A stretch of 8,467 nt of DNA from an uncultured Clostridia bacterium (lineage in GTDB: Bacteria; Bacillota; Clostridia; Oscillospirales; Acutalibacteraceae). The notes beneath the pieces are model-generated. The model ran no database searches and was not told the DNA's origin. It was given only the letters and a program-made list of their open reading frames with translations. The translations under genes were made by a program, and so were the position numbers. Location: contig CAMVYG010000088.1 of the NCBI GenBank assembly GCA_947171615.1, positions 1 to 8,467 on the forward strand, written 5' to 3'. Shown here one piece after another: positions 1 through 6,248 of this stretch (position 1 is its first letter; the number at the start of each line of letters is the position of its first letter).

Positions 1-69
1 ACTACTTACACGCTGCCCTACTGGTTTGGCCGCTATCATCACCTTTTGCGAAAAAAAGAGGAGGTGTGA
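1..69 (+). CDS. 3' end of an unidentified upstream gene (partial)
   Basis: Frame 1 is open from the window edge to a TGA at 67-69, reading TTYTLPYWFGRYHHLLRKKEEV. The stop lies two bases before the preferred ATG (72) of the next permease, the spacing expected of genes in one operon. The other two frames are also open across this short stretch, so openness alone proves nothing; the spacing and the basic, then acidic, C-terminus are the only support. The product cannot be recognised from 22 residues. LplB/YtcP transporters often neighbour glycoside hydrolases, a DUF624 (YesL-like) membrane protein or a two-component regulator, and any of these could end here. Confidence 0.35.
   Translation, partial: TTYTLPYWFGRYHHLLRKKEEV
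60..64 (+). promoter_or_regulatory. Shine-Dalgarno GGAGG that fixes the permease start
   Basis: GGAGG at 60-64 lies seven bases before ATG 72, an ideal spacing. An in-frame GTG at 66 is only one base from it and overlaps the upstream stop codon, so ATG 72 is taken as the start. Confidence 0.8.
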
Positions 70-71
70 CA

Positions 72-1004
72 ATGAAACGTTCCGAAAGCATAGAGGAGAA
101 GAAACTGACTGTACGTCAGAAAATTTGGAAGAATAAAGAACTCTATTCTCTGCTTCTTCTGCCGATCCTCTATTTTACCATTTTTCGATATGGTACCTTC
201 GTGTGGCTCAGTATTGCCTTTAAAGATTTCACGCTGGGCAAAACCCTGTTTACCGCAGAATGGGTGGGATTCAAGCATTTTCGTTCTTTTTTGGAAGACC
301 CCTATTTCTGGAATTTGATTGGAAATACGCTGACGCTCAGCGTGCTTTTGCTGATCTTTTCCTTTCCCTTTACAATTATTTTGGCTCTGATGATCAACGA
401 GGTGCATAACAAGGCAGGTAAGAAATTAGTGCAAAGCATCAGTTATCTCCCGCACTTTTTCTCCACTGTTGTTGTGTGCGGTATGGTGGTGAATCTGCTT
501 TCTACCGATGGATTGATCAATAACCTGCTGAGTATGCTGGGGCTATCCAAGATCCCATTTATGACTTCTTTGGGATGGTTCCGTCCCATCTATGTTATCT
601 CGGATATCTGGCAGAGCGTGGGGTGGGGTTCCATTATCTATATTGCCGCTCTTTCGGGGATAGATGCGCAGCTTTATGAAGCCGCCGTTTTAGACGGGGC
701 TTCCCGCTGGAAACAGATTCTTCACATCAGTATTCCCGGAATCCTGCCGGTGATCTCTATTCAGTTTTTGCTGCGGCTTGGCGGTATTATCAACATCGGG
801 TACGAGAAGATCCTGCTGCTCTATAATGGTTCCACAATGCCCGTTGCCGATGTGATCTCAACCTATGTGTATCGGCGTGGCCTGATGGGCACGGATTACA
901 GCTATGGAACTGCGGTTGGGCTTTTTCAGACAGTCATCGGTTTGATCCTTATGGCCAGCGCTAATCAAATTGTGAAAAAACTAGATGCAGCCAGCCTCTG
1001 GTAA
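72..1004 (+). CDS. LplB-like carbohydrate ABC transporter permease
   Basis: An integral membrane subunit of a CUT1-type sugar importer, 310 residues from ATG 72, the usual length for the LplB group. Hydrophobic spans fall at roughly 24-44, 87-109, 125-145, 172-195, 219-241 and 281-300. The cytoplasmic EAA loop that docks the ATPase is clear at 203-222: EAAVLDGASRWKQ followed by a PG pair. The N-terminus is charged and cytoplasmic. The next permease begins 12 bases after the stop, and a lipoprotein binding protein follows, so the three form one importer. No ATPase gene is present; in Bacillus the related YtcQP-LplB and YesOPQ systems use the shared MsmX ATPase, and I infer the same here. The substrate cannot be read from the permease; oligosaccharides of plant or host glycans are typical of the family. 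The family call is secure. Confidence 0.95.
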   Translation: MKRSESIEEKKLTVRQKIWKNKELYSLLLLPILYFTIFRYGTFVWLSIAFKDFTLGKTLFTAEWVGFKHFRSFLEDPYFWNLIGNTLTLSVLLLIFSFPFTIILALMINEVHNKAGKKLVQSISYLPHFFSTVVVCGMVVNLLSTDGLINNLLSMLGLSKIPFMTSLGWFRPIYVISDIWQSVGWGSIIYIAALSGIDAQLYEAAVLDGASRWKQILHISIPGILPVISIQFLLRLGGIINIGYEKILLLYNGSTMPVADVISTYVYRRGLMGTDYSYGTAVGLFQTVIGLILMASANQIVKKLDAASLW

Positions 1005-1016
1005 CAGGAGAATGCT

Positions 1017-1883
1017 ATGAAAATGAAATTTTCAGACCGCCTGTTTGGGTGGATAAATGCCTTTTTACTGCTGCTGTTTACACTGATTATTCTTTACCCG
1101 ATCTACTATATGTTCATCGTGTCGATCAGTGGATCCGGCCCGGTAATGCGGGCGGAAGTCAGCATTATACCATTGGAGCCAACGCTGGATGCCTATCGGG
1201 TGATCCTGGGATTTAACTCCTTTCTGCGCTCCTATTGCAATACGATCTTCTATACGGTTGCCGGCACGCTGGTCAATTTGTTTATGACCGCCCTCTGCGC
1301 CTATCCGCTTTCCCGCAGTGATCTGTACGGGCGGAGCGCCATTACAGTGTTTATCGTGATCGCAACTGTCTTTGATGCAGGCATGATCCCTGGCTTTATG
1401 CTGGTCAATTCCCTGCATTTGCGCAATACGATCTGGGCAATTCTTCTTCCCGGTGCAATCAGTGGCTACAATATGATTCTGATGCGCACTTTTTTCCAGA
1501 ACATTCCTGTAGATCTGATCGAAGCCGCCAGAATTGACGGCGCCAGCGAAAAGAGGATCGTCGCCCAAATTATTTTACCGCTGTCGAAGCCGATTTTTGC
1601 ATCCCTTGCACTGATGTATGCGGTGGGACACTGGAACAGCTATCTGCCGCCGTTGCTCTATCTGGACGACAAGAAATTGTATCCTTTACAGCTGATTCTT
1701 CGCAACGTAGTTATCAGCAGTGAGCTGTCAGAGCTTAGCGGAGGCATGTCTGCCTACAGTGTGAATCCGCTCAATATCAAATACGCCGTGATCTTTGTTT
1801 CCATTCTGCCCATTATTTGTGTCTATCCCTTTATTCAAAAGTACTTTGAGAAGGGAATCATGATCGGTTCGCTTAAAGGATAA
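1017..1883 (+). CDS. YtcP/CarB-like carbohydrate ABC transporter permease
   Basis: The second membrane subunit of the importer, 288 residues, normal for the family. AGGAG at 1006-1010 is six bases before ATG 1017. Six hydrophobic spans can be placed near 13-35, 75-97, 107-129, 138-157, 187-207 and 255-275. The ATPase-docking EAA loop is at 169-188 (EAARIDGASEKR, then LP). The C-terminus, KYFEKGIMIGSLKG, is the conserved ending of this permease group. It would pair with the preceding LplB-like protein to make the heterodimeric channel. The stop codon lies inside the left arm of a hairpin (1875-1905), so translation through the last codons may affect whether that hairpin forms. The family call is secure; the substrate is unknown. 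Confidence 0.95.
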   Translation: MKMKFSDRLFGWINAFLLLLFTLIILYPIYYMFIVSISGSGPVMRAEVSIIPLEPTLDAYRVILGFNSFLRSYCNTIFYTVAGTLVNLFMTALCAYPLSRSDLYGRSAITVFIVIATVFDAGMIPGFMLVNSLHLRNTIWAILLPGAISGYNMILMRTFFQNIPVDLIEAARIDGASEKRIVAQIILPLSKPIFASLALMYAVGHWNSYLPPLLYLDDKKLYPLQLILRNVVISSELSELSGGMSAYSVNPLNIKYAVIFVSILPIICVYPFIQKYFEKGIMIGSLKG

Positions 1884-1905
1884 GGGATCTTTTGCCTTAT
1901 CTTTT
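1875..1905 (+). terminator. Hairpin between permease and binding-protein genes (attenuator or RNA-stability element)
   Basis: AAAGGATAAGG (1875-1885) pairs with CCTTATCTTTT (1895-1905): 11 pairs including one G-U, with a nine-base loop. The stem is AU-rich at its base, and the U tract after the last GC pair is short (TTTTAATAAAA). The left arm includes the stop codon of the second permease. It looks like a weak intrinsic terminator or a 3'-end-protecting stem; a complete terminator is unlikely because the next gene is the partner binding protein. Function is inferred from structure only. Confidence 0.5.
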
Positions 1906-1937
1906 AATAAAAAAACAGTTATTTTAAGGAGGACAAC

Positions 1938-3581
1938 ATGAAAAGAACGATGAAACTTATGTCTCTGTTCCTGGCTTTGGCGCTATTGCTGAGTGTTTTC
2001 AGCGCCTGCGGAACACCGGCCGAGACAAACGACAACAGTTCCAAATCCACGCCGGAAAGCGATCCGGTATCCGTCAATGAAAGCTCTTCCGGAGAAGAAC
2101 CGATAGAGATTACATGGACGATGCCGGAAACATTGAAAAATCCCCTGTCCATTGATCAAATCATTCCCATAGAATTCCAGAAACGCATGAATATCAAGCT
2201 CAATCTGCAAACGATCCCGGAGAGCGATTATGGAACCAAAATTTCCACCATGCTGGCTACAGATACGTTGACGGATATTGTGGAGCTGGAATCTGACCAA
2301 ATCGGCCAGGCAGCTTCTGCCGGACTCTTACTGAATGCTTCTCAGTACAGCGAGTCCATGCCCAATTATTTGGAGCTGGCCAACGCAGAAGACCGGTATG
2401 CGGATCTGGCGCTTACCCGTCTTGACGGTGATTATTACGCTTTTAAGAAGCTTAACTATTACCGCACGCCCTATGCTATTGTTCCCATGATGCGGATGGA
2501 TTTGATTGAAGAAACTGGACTTCCTACGCCGACCAGTTTTGAAGAGCTTTATGAGGTCATGCTGAAAATAAAGGAGAATCATCCTGAAAATTATGTTTTC
2601 TCCACCAGAAAAGGCACTACTTATCTGCTGGGCAATATTGCTTATGCTATGGGTGCCGGTGGATACGGCGGCATGAGCGAAATATCTTTCTACTATGAAC
2701 CGGAGCAGGAAAAGTGGCTGTATGGCCCTACAAATCCTAACTTTGAAAATGCAGTACAGTATCTGGCCGATGCTTACCGAGATGGTTTGTTGCATCCGGA
2801 TTATGCGGTGATGGATCCCGATACATTGACTGCGTATTTGGAAAACGGCAAGTTGGCGCTGGCCATTGACAACAGAAACCGGCGTTCTTATAACTGCAAA
2901 GAGCTGGTAGAGGCAGTGCCCGGCGCAAGATTTGACGCTATTATTGGTATGACCTACGGCGACAGACCCGCTCGTCAAATTACTTTCGAACGCGACGAGT
3001 CTCTGTATGCCTGTATCAGCGCAAAAACGGAACATCCTGAAAAGCTTGTTTCAATTATGGATTATTTTTACAGCGACGAAGGCCGGAAGCTGTTTAATTT
3101 CGGTGTAGAAGGTGTGACCTACGAGACAGATGGAGACACTATCAAACTAACCGATGAGACAAAATCCTACTTGGATGAAACAGGTAATTATGATTGGGGT
3201 AAATACGGTGTGAACTTCTATCTCAATCTGTATGTTGACGATACCATGAAGGAGCTTGGCTACAACTACACATTAGAGGCAAAGGCGGCTGATGAAGAAG
3301 GCGTTGCCAAGGTAAACATTGGCCCTGCCATCGAAAAGGGTTTTGCAGATGGCGTGCTGACTTACAACAAACCTATTCCCAACCTGACTTCGGAAGAATT
3401 GGGCGAGGTTGTAAACCTTATGACCGCTTTGGACAATGTCTTTGTACAGGAGATTGATAAATTCATCACCGGCGCTCGCCCTATGTCTGAGTGGAATGAT
3501 CTGGTGGAACAGCTGAAATCCCTGGGAAGCGAAGAAATGGAAAACATTTTGAATACCGCTTATCAGCGCGATTTGCAGTAA
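1938..3581 (+). CDS. LplA/YtcQ-like extracellular sugar-binding lipoprotein
   Basis: The substrate-binding protein of the importer, 547 residues, typical of the large LplA/YtcQ group. AAGGAGG (1926-1932) is five bases before the ATG. A lipoprotein signal peptide is plain: KRTMK, a hydrophobic stretch at 6-22, then the lipobox FSAC with Cys24 as the lipidated residue. A Ser/Glu-rich tether (about 26-55) precedes the folded domain, which begins near ITWTMPET. Family-like segments include LATDTLTDIVEL (106-117), DYFYSDEGRKLFNFGVEG (375-392) and the C-terminal helices around FVQEIDKFITGARPMSEW (502-519). It would capture an oligosaccharide outside the membrane and deliver it to the two permeases. 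It comes last in the cluster, behind a hairpin that could set its level apart from the permeases, and is followed by a good terminator. The ligand is not deducible from sequence. Confidence 0.95.
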   Translation: MKRTMKLMSLFLALALLLSVFSACGTPAETNDNSSKSTPESDPVSVNESSSGEEPIEITWTMPETLKNPLSIDQIIPIEFQKRMNIKLNLQTIPESDYGTKISTMLATDTLTDIVELESDQIGQAASAGLLLNASQYSESMPNYLELANAEDRYADLALTRLDGDYYAFKKLNYYRTPYAIVPMMRMDLIEETGLPTPTSFEELYEVMLKIKENHPENYVFSTRKGTTYLLGNIAYAMGAGGYGGMSEISFYYEPEQEKWLYGPTNPNFENAVQYLADAYRDGLLHPDYAVMDPDTLTAYLENGKLALAIDNRNRRSYNCKELVEAVPGARFDAIIGMTYGDRPARQITFERDESLYACISAKTEHPEKLVSIMDYFYSDEGRKLFNFGVEGVTYETDGDTIKLTDETKSYLDETGNYDWGKYGVNFYLNLYVDDTMKELGYNYTLEAKAADEEGVAKVNIGPAIEKGFADGVLTYNKPIPNLTSEELGEVVNLMTALDNVFVQEIDKFITGARPMSEWNDLVEQLKSLGSEEMENILNTAYQRDLQ

Positions 3582-3600
3582 GTAATATTCAAAAGCAGCG

Positions 3601-3636
3601 GACAGGGAGCACTGTAAAAGTGTTCTCTGTCTTTTT
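3601..3636 (+). terminator. Rho-independent terminator after the importer operon
   Basis: GACAGGGAGCACT (3601-3613) pairs with AGTGTTCTCTGTC (3619-3631): 13 consecutive pairs, two of them G-U, with a five-base loop GTAAA, followed directly by TTTTT (3632-3636). It starts 20 bases after the binding-protein stop and so separates the importer from the mutarotase gene. Confidence 0.9.
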
Positions 3637-3639
3637 GCT

Positions 3640-3668
3640 TAGACTACAAAGCGATAATCACAGATAAA
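3640..3668 (+). promoter_or_regulatory. Weak candidate sigma-A promoter for the mutarotase
   Basis: TAGACT (3640-3645, four of six matches to TTGACA) and GATAAA (3663-3668, four of six to TATAAT) are 17 bases apart, just after the importer terminator. Both boxes are poor. A start near 3675 would place the 3683-3705 palindrome directly downstream, where a repressor could act. This is a tentative call. Confidence 0.2.
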
Positions 3669-3682
3669 AAACAGGAGGAATA

Positions 3683-3705
3683 GTGTGAAAAATGCTTTTT
3701 CACAC
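3683..3705 (+). promoter_or_regulatory. Perfect 10-bp inverted repeat (operator or translation-control hairpin)
   Basis: GTGTGAAAAA (3683-3692) and TTTTTCACAC (3696-3705) are exact reverse complements around a three-base centre TGC. A strong AGGAGG (3673-3678) lies five bases upstream, and the GTG six bases from that AGGAGG (3685) falls inside the left arm. As DNA it resembles a dimeric repressor operator; as RNA it would fold next to the ribosome binding site. No U tract follows within the expected distance, so it is not a standard terminator. Its role is inferred. Confidence 0.5.
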
Positions 3706-3795
3706 ACCGTATTTGTGCTTTTGCTGCAACAAAGAAAGCGGCAATCAACTGCAACCACCGGTACAAATTTCGAAAAAAAGAAATGGGGGATTTTT

Positions 3796-4204
3796 ATGTT
3801 GACAACAGATTTGATCCACCCGGAGATCATGGGGGCGATTGCCTTGTGTGGACACGGGGATAAAATTTTGATTTCAGACGGGAACTATCCGCTGAGTTCT
3901 CAAAGTGGAGACGCCAAAAAAAATTTATCTGGCGCTGGCAAAGGATTGTCCTACTGTTACGCAGGTATTGAAAGCGCTGCAAAGTGTTTTACATTTTGAA
4001 AAGGCAGAGGTCATGAGTCCTATGGATGGAACTACGCCGGAGCTTTTTGGTGAATTTCAGGAATTGCTCAGCGGCGCAGAGTTTGCAGCATATTCCCGCT
4101 GGGATTTTTATAAGGAATGCTGTAAACCGTCAGTAAAAGTCGCAATTATGTCCGGTGAAAGCAGAACCTTTGGCAACATTCTGCTGACAATAGGTGTGGC
4201 GTAA
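3796..4204 (+). pseudogene. FucU/RbsD-family sugar mutarotase, interrupted by a one-base frame change
   Basis: Members of this family speed conversion between sugar anomers or ring forms, fucose for FucU and ribose for RbsD. From ATG 3796 the reading is MLTTDLIHPEIMGAI with the conserved GHGD (19-22) and SDGNYP (27-32) motifs, but this frame ends at 3999 in unrelated residues. The rest is one frame over: from about 3917, KKIYLALAKDCP and so on to SRWDFYKE and the C-terminal GNILLTIGV, which closely matches my memory of E. coli FucU (FYERA, GNILLKKGV). The switch point is a run of eight A's at 3916-3923; with seven A's the two halves join into a 135-residue protein, the normal family length. 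GGGGG (3785-3789) gives a plausible ribosome site six bases before ATG 3796. An in-frame GTG at 3685 with a better Shine-Dalgarno would add 37 residues unlike the family. It may be a true pseudogene, a phase-variable or slippage-decoded gene, or a sequencing error. Confidence 0.85.
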
Positions 4205-4226
4205 AACAGTTGAAACCTGTTCAGAA

Positions 4227-4273
4227 ACTAAAGCGGAGAGCAGCCGACAGGGTCAGCCGCTCTCCGCTTTAGT
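4227..4273. terminator. Strong palindromic hairpin at the convergent junction, probable bidirectional terminator
   Basis: ACTAAAGCGGAGAGC (4227-4241) pairs perfectly with GCTCTCCGCTTTAGT (4259-4273), a 15-bp stem whose 17-base loop can add a three-pair GAC/GTC stem. The A-rich outer pairs give short U stretches on both strands. It begins 22 bases after the mutarotase stop and lies between convergent genes, so it probably ends transcription from the left. It may also catch read-through from the DUF3781 gene, though that gene stops 223 bases away. Confidence 0.7.
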
Positions 4274-4496
4274 CATTAGATATTAGAGATAGAGAAGGGA
4301 ACAAGGGTTTGTGCTGGTTTTTAGTTCAGTACTCACTTCTTAGTTTTCCTTAGTACTTGTTGGTCAGCAAAAATGGAGATCCTCCGTCACCGTGTTCCTC
4401 AGAACGACAGTAATCAAAGGCGGCGGGTGAAATAAAATTGCAATTTCCCATGCAAAATTTTTTCTCTTGTTTGGAAGTCCTCTAATGAAAGATGTG
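4274..4496. other. Intergenic stretch with no recognised gene
   Basis: Between the junction hairpin and the DUF3781 stop I see no open frame with a credible start and ribosome site, and no RNA gene. It holds two copies of AGTACT, about 24 bases apart, and some AT-rich sequence near 4430-4465. Short frames that cross the DUF3781 gene in other phases show no family features. Confidence 0.6.
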
Positions 4497-4748
4497 TTAT
4501 GCGGAAGCTTCCTTGAGACGATGGGCGGTAATGATGGTATAGCTGTACGCATTTACTGTGATTCGGTATTGGTCTACCGTGATATACCAGTTTTTTCCGA
4601 TTCTTTCCAGCAACGCATCGTTTCTCAGAATTTGTTTGGCACACCAGGAAACAACGTCCTTGGTTTCAAGCTCTAAGTTCCGTCTGATGCGCTCTGCGCC
4701 CAGTGGAGTTGTATGCAGCCAATGGATTTGTTGAAGTAAATCATTCAT
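4497..4748 (-). CDS. DUF3781 domain protein (small, function unknown)
   Basis: An 83-residue protein read from the complement. The sequence resembles the DUF3781 family across its whole length: the N-terminal LHTTPLGAERIRRNL (11-25), VVSWCAKQI (32-40), GKNWYITVD (51-59) and the signature ITVNAYSYTIITAH (63-76). GGAGG on the minus strand (complement of 4755-4759) is six bases before the ATG, supporting this start. No signal peptide or membrane segment is present, so it should be cytoplasmic; no catalytic residues are assignable. It stands alone, with about 240 bases on its upstream side and a terminator ending the exporter operon before it, so it likely has its own promoter; only weak matches are visible there (TTTATG and TATATG, 17 bases apart, complement of about 4772-4800). 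Such genes are scattered singly in Firmicutes genomes and the neighbours give no clue to its role. Confidence 0.85.
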   Translation of the reverse strand: MNDLLQQIHWLHTTPLGAERIRRNLELETKDVVSWCAKQILRNDALLERIGKNWYITVDQYRITVNAYSYTIITAHRLKEASA

Positions 4749-4988
4749 AAAGTACCTCCAGTTTTTTCGCCATATAAAAGCTATGGGCTGTTACATAAAT
4801 TTGGAGAAGGTTCATTTCGCCCCAAAGTGGGGGGGAGGGATTTTCTCTTTTTGAATGTAAGATCTGAATTAAAGCTGTTTCCCGGTTTTGATATTGCTTT
4901 GTGCCATAAATGGAACCCGCTGAAGCTTTTTACCTTCAGCGGGTGACTTTTTGGAACAGCATTGTATGGTGGCGGCGTCGCCGTCTGC
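4749..4988. other. Intergenic region upstream of DUF3781
   Basis: About 240 bases lie between the exporter permease stop and the DUF3781 start. They hold the 4915-4944 hairpin, a G-rich run (4829-4839), and no convincing gene. Any DUF3781 promoter must lie here. Confidence 0.6.
4915..4944 (-). terminator. Hairpin terminator downstream of the exporter permease
   Basis: ACCCGCTGAAG (4915-4925) and CTTCAGCGGGT (4934-4944) form a perfect 11-bp GC-rich stem with an eight-base loop. It lies about 45 bases past the permease stop on the minus strand. The U tract in that direction is poor (TTCCATTT), whereas the + strand side carries TTTTT, so it may act in both directions or depend on stem strength. 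Confidence 0.65.
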
Positions 4989-6248
4989 TTATTCATGCCG
5001 CAATGCGTCAATAGGATTCAGGTTGGCAGCCTTGATCGAAGGCAGCAGACCAAACAGAATTCCAATCGCCATGGAGAACAGCACCGCCAGGAAAATAAAG
5101 GGTATACTGATGGCTACAGGAGTTTGGGTCAGGTTGGAAATAAGCTCCGCCAGACCGATTCCGGCGCCTACGCCCAAAATTCCTCCCAGGCTGGTGAGAA
5201 CAGCGGCTTCTGTTAAGAATTGCCACAGAATGCGGCTTTTCTTTGCACCGATGGCTTTTTTCAAACCGATTTCCCTGGTGCGTTCCGTCACGGAAACCAG
5301 CATGATATTCATAACGCCGATTCCGCCGACCAGAAGAGAAATCATGGCGATCCAGATGAGCTGCTGGTTGGTGGCATTGCTCAGATCCTGCAATTCCTTG
5401 GCCCGTTCCAACACATCTTCGGCTTTATAGACAATATTCTCATTGGTGCACTGTGTATTCAGAAGATCGGTGACGCTTTTTCCCACAGCAGACATAGCTT
5501 CCGTATTGGAAGCCCGCACAGCTACTTCCTGAGGTTCGTCATAGGCAAACAGGGAAGGCCAGATGCTGTTGGGAATAAAGACCTTTCCGGAGGAAGAGCT
5601 TTGCATGTAGGTATAATAATCTTCAAGGGAGTTGATCACAGGCTCAAAGGCAAGATCAGGCTCCACCACGCCTACGATCACCAACGCAATGGAATTGTAT
5701 TCAATCGCCTGTCCGATAGGCTCTTCACCCTGAAACAGCATTTTTGCGGTATTACTGTCGATCACGGCTACTGCCCGAAAATCACGAAAATCACGGGGGA
5801 CAAAGGTTCTGCCCCGCTTTACGGTATAACCGCAGGTGGGGAAGTAGGAGTTATCGATCCCATAGACCTCACAACCGGAAAGCTCCGTATTGCCAAAATA
5901 GAAGGAATTGTTGTAACTGATCCGTTTGTTGTAAGCCGCCACTGCTTCTACCTGAGGCAGGGCTTCAATGGATTCCTGCATCTCTTCCGTGACCTGGGGG
6001 ATCCCTTCCGGAATACCCTCGTTTCCAATATCGTAAGCATAGTCGTAATCCTGCCGGTACAACTGGACCCGCACTACGTTGTTTCCCGCACCGATAAGAT
6101 TTTGCTTGATCTGCTCATTGGTTCCCTTGATGGTGGAAATGATGGAAATAATGGAAGCGATGCCGATGATAATTCCCAGCATGGTAAGAAAGGATCTCAT
6201 TTTATGAGACCAGATCCCCTGAAAGGAAAGGCGAATATTTTCAATCAT
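4989..6248 (-). CDS. MacB/YknZ-type ABC exporter permease (FtsX family)
   Basis: A 419-residue membrane subunit of a tripartite-type ABC exporter, the usual length for a stand-alone MacB permease without a fused ATPase. Order: short cytoplasmic N-terminus, TM1 near 19-41, a large extracytoplasmic MacB core domain at about 45-290, then TM2 near 295-318, TM3 near 346-368 and TM4 near 380-403. The family hallmark GGIGVMNIMLVSVTERTREI (308-327) and the following GLKKAIGAKKSRILWQFL match MacB proteins, and the C-terminus NPIDALRHE is typical. The start overlaps the adaptor stop as ATGA, with GAGGAGG seven bases upstream inside the adaptor gene, so the two are translationally coupled and likely made in fixed ratio. 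In B. subtilis YknXYZ the ATPase gene lies between adaptor and permease; here it does not, so it must be upstream or elsewhere. Exported substrate unknown; peptides or antimicrobials are usual for the family. Confidence 0.93.
   Translation of the reverse strand: MIENIRLSFQGIWSHKMRSFLTMLGIIIGIASIISIISTIKGTNEQIKQNLIGAGNNVVRVQLYRQDYDYAYDIGNEGIPEGIPQVTEEMQESIEALPQVEAVAAYNKRISYNNSFYFGNTELSGCEVYGIDNSYFPTCGYTVKRGRTFVPRDFRDFRAVAVIDSNTAKMLFQGEEPIGQAIEYNSIALVIVGVVEPDLAFEPVINSLEDYYTYMQSSSSGKVFIPNSIWPSLFAYDEPQEVAVRASNTEAMSAVGKSVTDLLNTQCTNENIVYKAEDVLERAKELQDLSNATNQQLIWIAMISLLVGGIGVMNIMLVSVTERTREIGLKKAIGAKKSRILWQFLTEAAVLTSLGGILGVGAGIGLAELISNLTQTPVAISIPFIFLAVLFSMAIGILFGLLPSIKAANLNPIDALRHE

Noticed and set aside
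2328..3035. A 235-codon open frame on the minus strand
   Set aside because: It is antisense to the binding-protein gene, whose reading has a lipobox and family motifs. The antisense frame has none.
3683..3705. CRP-type site (TGTGA...TCACA)
   Set aside because: The half-sites are spaced much further apart than in a CRP site, and CRP control of this type is not expected in Clostridia.
3731..3750. Possible catabolite-response (cre) site around GAAAGCGGCAATCA
   Set aside because: Several core positions do not match the cre consensus in any alignment.
3905..4204. The second half of the mutarotase as an independent gene from GTG 3905
   Set aside because: There is no Shine-Dalgarno before 3905 and the product would lack the N-terminal GHGD and SDGNYP motifs; a frame change within one gene explains it better.
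4414..4644. Minus-strand open frame overlapping DUF3781 in another phase
   Set aside because: The DUF3781 frame matches a known family from end to end and has a good ribosome site; this one has neither.
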